Positions 57,345 to 64,000 of a DNA stretch of 64,000 bases are shown piece by piece (the stretch's first letter is position 1; each line of letters opens with the position of its first letter). Under the pieces are notes generated by a model. That model had not been told where the DNA came from, made no database searches, and saw only the letters and a list, made by a program, of their open reading frames with translations. Origin of the DNA: Clostridium hydrogenum. Lineage in GTDB: Bacteria > Bacillota > Clostridia > Clostridiales > Clostridiaceae. A program made the position numbers and the translations under genes. The stretch covers positions 798,501 to 862,500 of the forward strand of contig NZ_JAEACT010000002.1 of the NCBI RefSeq assembly GCF_021432385.1, written 5' to 3'.

Positions 57345-58445
57345 ATGTATATAAAAAACTTGAAGTTGGTTAATTTTAGAAATTATGATATGCTGAATGT
57401 TGAGTTTAATAGCAAGGTTAATATTTTAACTGGGAATAATGCTCAGGGAAAGACGAATATTCTTGAAAGCATTTATTACTGCAGTCTTGCAAAATCTCAT
57501 CGAACTAGTAAAGATAAAGAACTTATAAAATGGGATAAGGAAGATTCATATATTAGTCTTTATGTATGCAAGGAACGTATCGATAAAAAAATAGAAATAA
57601 AAATTTTCAAGAGCGGAAAAAAAGGTGTAAATGTTAATTCTATAAAATTAAAAAAAGTCTCGGAGCTTTTTGGAATTTTTAATGTTGTTATGTTTGCACC
57701 AGAGGATTTAAAAATAGTTAAAGATTCACCTAGCTATAGAAGACGTTTTTTAGATATAGAACTATCGAGATTAAATCCTAAGTATTATTATCAGCTTGTT
57801 CAATATCACAAGGTTTTAGATCAAAGAAATATTTCACTTAAAAATAAAAAATTATTTGAAAGTGGTATTATCGATGTGTATGATAGGCAATTGAGTAATC
57901 TAGGAGCATACATAATAAAACAAAGAGAAAGTTATTTAAAAGAGTTAAATTCAAAGGGAAAAATAATTCATTTTGATATAACTGATAAAAAAGAAGAAAT
58001 AGAATTTGAGTACATTACCAGTGTGGAAAATATTCAAAATGTTTCAGAAGAATTATATAATAGGCTAGTGAAAAATAGGCAAAAAGATAGCGAAAAGGGA
58101 AATACTTCTATTGGTCCGCATAGAGATGATTTTAGTATAAAGATAAATAAAATTGATACAAGAAGCTTTGGATCTCAAGGACAGCAAAGGACAGCTATTT
58201 TAACTATAAAGTTTGCATCAATGGAAATAATAAAAAGCCTTACTGGGGATTCGCCAGTACTTTTACTTGATGATGTTCTATCAGAGTTAGACATTAATAG
58301 GCAAAAGTATATATTAAATTCTCTAAATGGAATACAAACGTTAATTACATGTACTGGTATAGAAGATATAAAAAGTTATATAAATAAAGATTTCAAGATT
58401 TTTAAGATATCAAATGGTAGTATAATCGAGTCTAATGAGTTTTAA
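57345..58445 (+). CDS. recF: DNA replication and repair protein RecF
   Basis: 366-aa SMC-like ATPase that helps load RecA at gaps. Walker A GNNAQGKTNILESIYY at about 30-45, signature motif SFGSQGQQRTAILTIK at about 270, Walker B PVLLLDDVLSELD at about 300. Complete; AGGTG ribosome site. 12 nt before the remB-like gene. Confidence 0.97.
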   Translation: MYIKNLKLVNFRNYDMLNVEFNSKVNILTGNNAQGKTNILESIYYCSLAKSHRTSKDKELIKWDKEDSYISLYVCKERIDKKIEIKIFKSGKKGVNVNSIKLKKVSELFGIFNVVMFAPEDLKIVKDSPSYRRRFLDIELSRLNPKYYYQLVQYHKVLDQRNISLKNKKLFESGIIDVYDRQLSNLGAYIIKQRESYLKELNSKGKIIHFDITDKKEEIEFEYITSVENIQNVSEELYNRLVKNRQKDSEKGNTSIGPHRDDFSIKINKIDTRSFGSQGQQRTAILTIKFASMEIIKSLTGDSPVLLLDDVLSELDINRQKYILNSLNGIQTLITCTGIEDIKSYINKDFKIFKISNGSIIESNEF

Positions 58446-58457
58446 GGAGGCCTTTTT

Positions 58458-58721
58458 ATGTTTTTGCATTTGGGGGAGAATGTGGTTGTGCCTATAAAAG
58501 ATATAATAGGTATTTTCGATATTGAAACGACTATGTATAGTGCGGATACAAGTCAATTTTTAAGAATGGCGGAAGAGGATGGATTTGTGCAAAGGATAAC
58601 AAAGGAACCACCAAAATCATTTGTTATTGCTGAGGTAGATAAGAAAAGTAAAATATTTTTATCTCCAATCTCATCATCAACTCTAAGTAAAAGATCGCAA
58701 ACAGTTTATTTAGAGCCATAA
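58458..58721 (+). CDS. remB: DUF370 / RemB-like protein (YaaB)
   Basis: 87 aa with FLHLGENVVVPIKDIIGIFD and SADTSQFLRMAEEDG, the DUF370 pattern. The RemA/RemB group are DNA-binding regulators of matrix genes in Bacillus; this recF-gyrB member is the RemB/YaaB type. A role in Clostridium is not established. AAGGAGG ribosome site. Confidence 0.9.
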   Translation: MFLHLGENVVVPIKDIIGIFDIETTMYSADTSQFLRMAEEDGFVQRITKEPPKSFVIAEVDKKSKIFLSPISSSTLSKRSQTVYLEP

Positions 58722-58731
58722 AAATTTATAA

Positions 58732-60660
<1,929 letters not shown>

Positions 60661-60758
60661 TTTTTTTAAAGTGAATTTATTAGAAGTCATCGAAATTTTA
60701 GATGAACCAATGCCCACTAAGATTTTATTAATTTGATACATTAAAAAGAGGTGTAAGA

Positions 60759-63269
60759 ATGCAAAACGAAGGCAAGGTTTTACCCGTAGAGATAAGTAAA
60801 GAAATGAAAAGTTGCTATATAGATTATGCAATGAGTGTTATTGCTAGTCGTGCTCTTCCTGATGTAAGGGATGGACTAAAGCCGGTACATAGAAGAATTT
60901 TATATTCCATGTATGACTTAGGGATAACACCTGATAAAGGATATAGAAAGTGCGCAAGAATTGTAGGAGATGTTTTAGGTAAGTACCATCCACATGGAGA
61001 TTCATCTGTTTATGATGCCTTAGTAAGAATGGCGCAAAATTTTAACCTTAGATATACTCTTGTAGATGGTCATGGAAACTTTGGATCTGTTGATGGAGAT
61101 TCTGCGGCTGCAATGAGATATACTGAAGCAAGGCTTCAAAAAATTGCACTAGAAATGGTAAGAGATATTCATAAAAATACTGTTGATTTTGTACCTAACT
61201 TTGATGGTGAGGAACAAGAGCCTTCAGTACTCCCATCTAGATTCCCTAACCTTCTTGTAAGTGGTTCTGTTGGTATAGCAGTAGGTATGGCAACAAATAT
61301 ACCACCACATAATTTAGGTGAAGTTATTGATGGAATTGTTGAGCTCATTGATAAACCAGATGTTAATATTTTAGATTTAATAACTAAAATAAAAGGACCG
61401 GATTTTCCAACAGGTGGTACAATTATTGGAAAGTCAGGAATAAGAGAAGCTTATGAAACTGGTAGAGGAAAAATTACTGTAAGAGCTAAATCTGAAATTG
61501 AAGAAGACAAAAATGGAAAACAAAGAATTATAGTAAATGAGATACCATACCAAGTAAACAAGGCAAGATTAATCGAAAATATTGCAGATCTTGTTAAGGA
61601 TAAAAGGATAACAGGAATAAGTGATCTTAGAGATGAATCTGATAGAGATGGTATGAGAATTGTAATTGAAATTAAAAGAGATGCAAATGCTAATATCGTT
61701 TTAAATCAACTATATAAACATACAAGACTTCAAGATACATGTGGAGTAAATATGTTAGCTTTGGTTGATAATAAGCCACAAACACTTAACTTAAAGCAAA
61801 TTCTTGAATATTATATAGATTTCCAAAAAGAAGTCATAAGAAGAAGAACTAAATTTGACCTTGATAAAGCTTTAGCTAGAGCTCATATTTTAGAAGGATT
61901 AATAATTGCACTTGATCATATAGATGAGGTTATAAAATTAATAAGATCATCTAAAACTGGTCAAGAAGCTAAAGATGGTCTTATGAGCAGATTTGGTCTA
62001 TCTGATAAGCAAGCTCAAGCTATTCTTGATATGAGACTTCAAAGATTAACAGGTTTAGAAAGAGAAAAAATAGATCAAGAATACAGTGAAATAATGGCTA
62101 CTATTGAAAGATTGCAAGCAATTTTAGCAGATGATGCTAAAGTTTTAAATATAATAAAAGAAGAACTTATAGATATAAAAACAAAGTACGGTGATGAAAG
62201 AAGAACAAGTATAGAAAAGGCAGAAAATGAAATAGATTATGAGGATCTTATAGAAGAAAAGGATGTTGTTATAACCCTTACTCATGCAGGATATATAAAG
62301 AGAATAAATGCTGATACTTATACAGCTCAAAGAAGAGGTGGAAAGGGTATTCAAGCAATGTCAACGAAGGAAGATGACTTTGCTGAGCAGATATTTGTAA
62401 CATCTACCCATAATCATATTTTATTCTTTAGCAATCAAGGAAGAGTTTATAGAATTAAGGGATATGAGATTCCAGAGTCAGGAAGAACTGCAAAGGGAAC
62501 TAACTTAATAAACTTACTTGAGCTTAATCCTGGAGAAAAAATACAGGCAGTTATTGCGTTAAAGGAATTTGAGGAAGATAAGTTCCTAGTAATGTGCACA
62601 AAGAACGGAATAATAAAGAAAACAGCCTTAAATTTATATGGAAATATAAGAAAAAGTGGTTTAATTGCTATAAACCTTAACGAAGATGATGAATTAGTTT
62701 CTGTTAGAAGAACTGATGGAAGTAATCATATCATAATTGCAACAAGAAATGGAATTGCAATAAGATTCGATGAGGGAGATGCAAGGCCACTTGGAAGAAG
62801 TGCATTTGGAGTAAAAGGTATATCTCTAAATAATGATGATTTTGTTGTTGGAATGGAAGTAGTTGATGAAACACAAACTGTATTAGTTGTAAGTGAAAAT
62901 GGTTTTGGTAAAAAGACACCTATATCAGAATACAAGTGCCAACATAGAGGTGGAAAAGGTCTTATAACTTACAAGGTAACTGAAAAGACAGGACCGCTTG
63001 TTGGTGCTAGGATGGTTAAAGAAACCGATGAAATTATGCTTATTAACAATAAGGACATAGCAATAAGAATAAATGTATCTGATATATCTGTTACAGGTAG
63101 AAATGCCATGGGAGTTACTCTTATGAGAAACTCTGAAGATGAGAAAGTTCTAGCTATGGCTAAAATTAATGCAGATGATACACAAGAAACTATAGAAGAA
63201 ATTTCAGAAGAAATTAGTATACCAGAAGTAGAAGAAGATAATGTAGATCAAAACAATACAGAAGAATAA
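60759..63269 (+). CDS. gyrA: DNA gyrase subunit A
   Basis: 836-aa cleavage subunit. Catalytic Tyr in [14 protein letters not shown] (about 123); quinolone region [18 protein letters not shown] keeps the susceptible Ser and an acidic-position change to Ala (YDALV where E. coli has YDTIV, not itself diagnostic). C-terminal beta-pinwheel with the GyrA box QRRGGKGI (about 530) that wraps DNA. Acidic C-tail. AGAGGTG ribosome site, 98 nt after gyrB, terminator downstream. Confidence 0.98.
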   Translation: MQNEGKVLPVEISKEMKSCYIDYAMSVIASRALPDVRDGLKPVHRRILYSMYDLGITPDKGYRKCARIVGDVLGKYHPHGDSSVYDALVRMAQNFNLRYTLVDGHGNFGSVDGDSAAAMRYTEARLQKIALEMVRDIHKNTVDFVPNFDGEEQEPSVLPSRFPNLLVSGSVGIAVGMATNIPPHNLGEVIDGIVELIDKPDVNILDLITKIKGPDFPTGGTIIGKSGIREAYETGRGKITVRAKSEIEEDKNGKQRIIVNEIPYQVNKARLIENIADLVKDKRITGISDLRDESDRDGMRIVIEIKRDANANIVLNQLYKHTRLQDTCGVNMLALVDNKPQTLNLKQILEYYIDFQKEVIRRRTKFDLDKALARAHILEGLIIALDHIDEVIKLIRSSKTGQEAKDGLMSRFGLSDKQAQAILDMRLQRLTGLEREKIDQEYSEIMATIERLQAILADDAKVLNIIKEELIDIKTKYGDERRTSIEKAENEIDYEDLIEEKDVVITLTHAGYIKRINADTYTAQRRGGKGIQAMSTKEDDFAEQIFVTSTHNHILFFSNQGRVYRIKGYEIPESGRTAKGTNLINLLELNPGEKIQAVIALKEFEEDKFLVMCTKNGIIKKTALNLYGNIRKSGLIAINLNEDDELVSVRRTDGSNHIIIATRNGIAIRFDEGDARPLGRSAFGVKGISLNNDDFVVGMEVVDETQTVLVVSENGFGKKTPISEYKCQHRGGKGLITYKVTEKTGPLVGARMVKETDEIMLINNKDIAIRINVSDISVTGRNAMGVTLMRNSEDEKVLAMAKINADDTQETIEEISEEISIPEVEEDNVDQNNTEE

Positions 63270-63279
63270 GATAAAAAAG

Positions 63280-63321
63280 AAATGCAAGTAAAGGCGTATA
63301 GTTTTTACTTGCATTTTTTTT
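63280..63321 (+). terminator. gyrA terminator
   Basis: 12-bp stem (63281-63292 with 63304-63315) followed by TTTTTTTAT, 11 nt past the gyrA stop. Confidence 0.93.
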
Positions 63322-63334
63322 ATGTATAAACCGC

Positions 63335-63600
63335 TTGAAAATTAGAAATACTAAGTTTATCTTGGCAGCAAAGTTTTTAAATTCACAGTTCACGATGCAC
63401 AATTCACAATGAAGGATGATTTTCTGTAGCAAAGCTACGGAAAATCTTAAATTTAATTTTTTTATTGCTTTCGCAATAGCACCATAAATGGTGCTAAGCG
63501 AAGCTTATAACATTTAAATTTAAGATTTACCTGACAAAAGGAAGGCAAATCAACCTTCATTGAGCATTGTGAACTGTGAATTGTGAATTGAAAATATTAG
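63335..63600. repeat. Dispersed palindromic repeat D2, copy 2
   Basis: Partner of 42851-43100. Here the inverted ends are longer, about 43 bp: the left ATTCACAGTTCACGATGCAC run is mirrored at the right by GTGAACTGTGAATTGTG and ACCTTCATTGAGC. Inside are hairpins around GTAGCAAAGCTAC and GCTTTCGCAATAGC. No gene. It sits between the gyrA terminator and the rRNA promoter. Confidence 0.78.
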
Positions 63601-63807
63601 CATAGGGATGCATTTGGTATTTACAATTTCCATGTTTAAGGTTGTATATATTAGAGATTAATAAGTTGAAGCATGTAAACTATGCCTAGAGTATCTATAT
63701 GAGAAAAACATAGTAATATGATAAAATAATAAGTAAAAATGATTTAATTTATTTAGAATGTAATTAACGTAATATTATAGAATAATAAATATGTTATTAT
63801 ATTAAAC

Positions 63808-63823
63808 GTCGCAAGTGAGCGAC
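63808..63823. other. Short hairpin upstream of the rRNA promoter
   Basis: GTCGC-AAGTGA-GCGAC in an AT-rich stretch (63600-63880) that otherwise shows no feature I can name; an additional upstream rRNA promoter is possible here. Confidence 0.3.
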
Positions 63824-63880
63824 AACAAATCACAATCAAATCTTGAAAAACGAAATTTTAAAACAAATTAAAAAAAGTAG

Positions 63881-64000
63881 TTGACAAGATGAAATGAAAG
63901 TGATAAGATATAAAAGCTGTCAGATGACAGCACATTGAACTTTGAAAATTAAACAGAGATAGAATTAAGTAAACCAGCAATTCTTTTGAATAGAATTTAT
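63881..64000 (+). promoter_or_regulatory. Promoter and leader of an rRNA operon (16S begins beyond the window)
   Basis: TTGACA at 63881-63886, 17 nt, TAAGAT at 63904-63909. The transcript would begin near GCTGTC-AGAT-GACAGC (63916-63931), a small hairpin, followed by TTGAACTTTGAAAATTAAACAG, which is the leader sequence found just before 16S rRNA in clostridia. Mature 16S should begin within a few tens of bases of the right edge, in keeping with gyrA-rRNA order. Confidence 0.85.

Noticed and set aside
63940..64000. 16S rRNA gene inside the window
   Set aside because: The conserved 16S 5' start (GAGTTTGATCCTGG) is not reached before base 64000; only promoter and leader are present.

Overview
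The window is low-GC, AT-rich DNA from a spore-forming Clostridium (sensu stricto). It spans the chromosomal replication origin. The order rpmH-[oriC]-dnaA-dnaN-S4-recF-DUF370-gyrB-gyrA-(rRNA) on one side, and rnpA-yidD-yidC-jag-mnmE-mnmG-rsmG-noc-parA-parB-DUF4446-yyaC-mscS-DUF951-rpsF-ssb-rpsR-...-rplI-lonB-dnaB-hsp18 on the other, matches what I remember of the Clostridium acetobutylicum group. Clostridial LonB, YyaC, Spo0J/Soj and the DHH/GGDEF protein fit this. I cannot name the species.

Layout. (1) 1-27.5 kb, minus strand: two giant non-ribosomal peptide synthetase (NRPS) genes, the downstream one cut by the left edge. The upstream gene (about 7,636 aa) reads C(starter-like)-A-T / C-A-T-E / C-A-T / C-A-T-E / C-A-T / C-A-T / C. 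The downstream gene begins with a half condensation domain, then A-T-C-A... Reading the ten specificity residues by eye gives acyl-Thr-D-Ser-Thr-D-X-Ser-Leu-Asn-X', an unfinished lipopeptide. Several A-domain blocks are almost identical at DNA level, which points to recent internal duplication or gene conversion. (2) 27.6-32.2 kb: NRPS promoter, tRNA-Thr(CGU), a small heat-shock gene (plus strand), a long inverted-repeat element, and a lacZ-type beta-galactosidase. (3) 32.2-39.2 kb: operon mazG-like, DUF2232, gdpP, rplI, lonB, dnaB. (4) 39.2-44.6 kb: lipoprotein, rpsF-ssb-rpsR with a candidate S6:S18 leader, DUF951, mscS, yyaC (plus strand), DUF4446, and two families of short dispersed repeats. 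(5) 44.6-53.7 kb: parB, parA, noc with two perfect parS sites, rsmG, mnmG, mnmE, jag, yidC, yidD, rnpA, rpmH. (6) 53.7-55.9 kb: a bipartite oriC on both sides of dnaA, with DnaA boxes and a DnaA-trio/AT-rich unwinding region before dnaN. (7) 55.9-64 kb: dnaN, S4 protein, recF, remB-like, gyrB, gyrA, a terminator, a dispersed repeat, and the promoter and leader of an rRNA operon whose 16S gene should start just beyond the right edge.

Nearly every gene is transcribed away from oriC. The only head-on genes are hsp18 and yyaC. The NRPS genes therefore sit on the leading strand 26-54 kb from the origin, at high gene dosage. The most unusual content is the NRPS pair, which to my knowledge matches no named product. 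Its termination domain, tailoring enzymes, phosphopantetheinyl transferase and exporter are not in the window.
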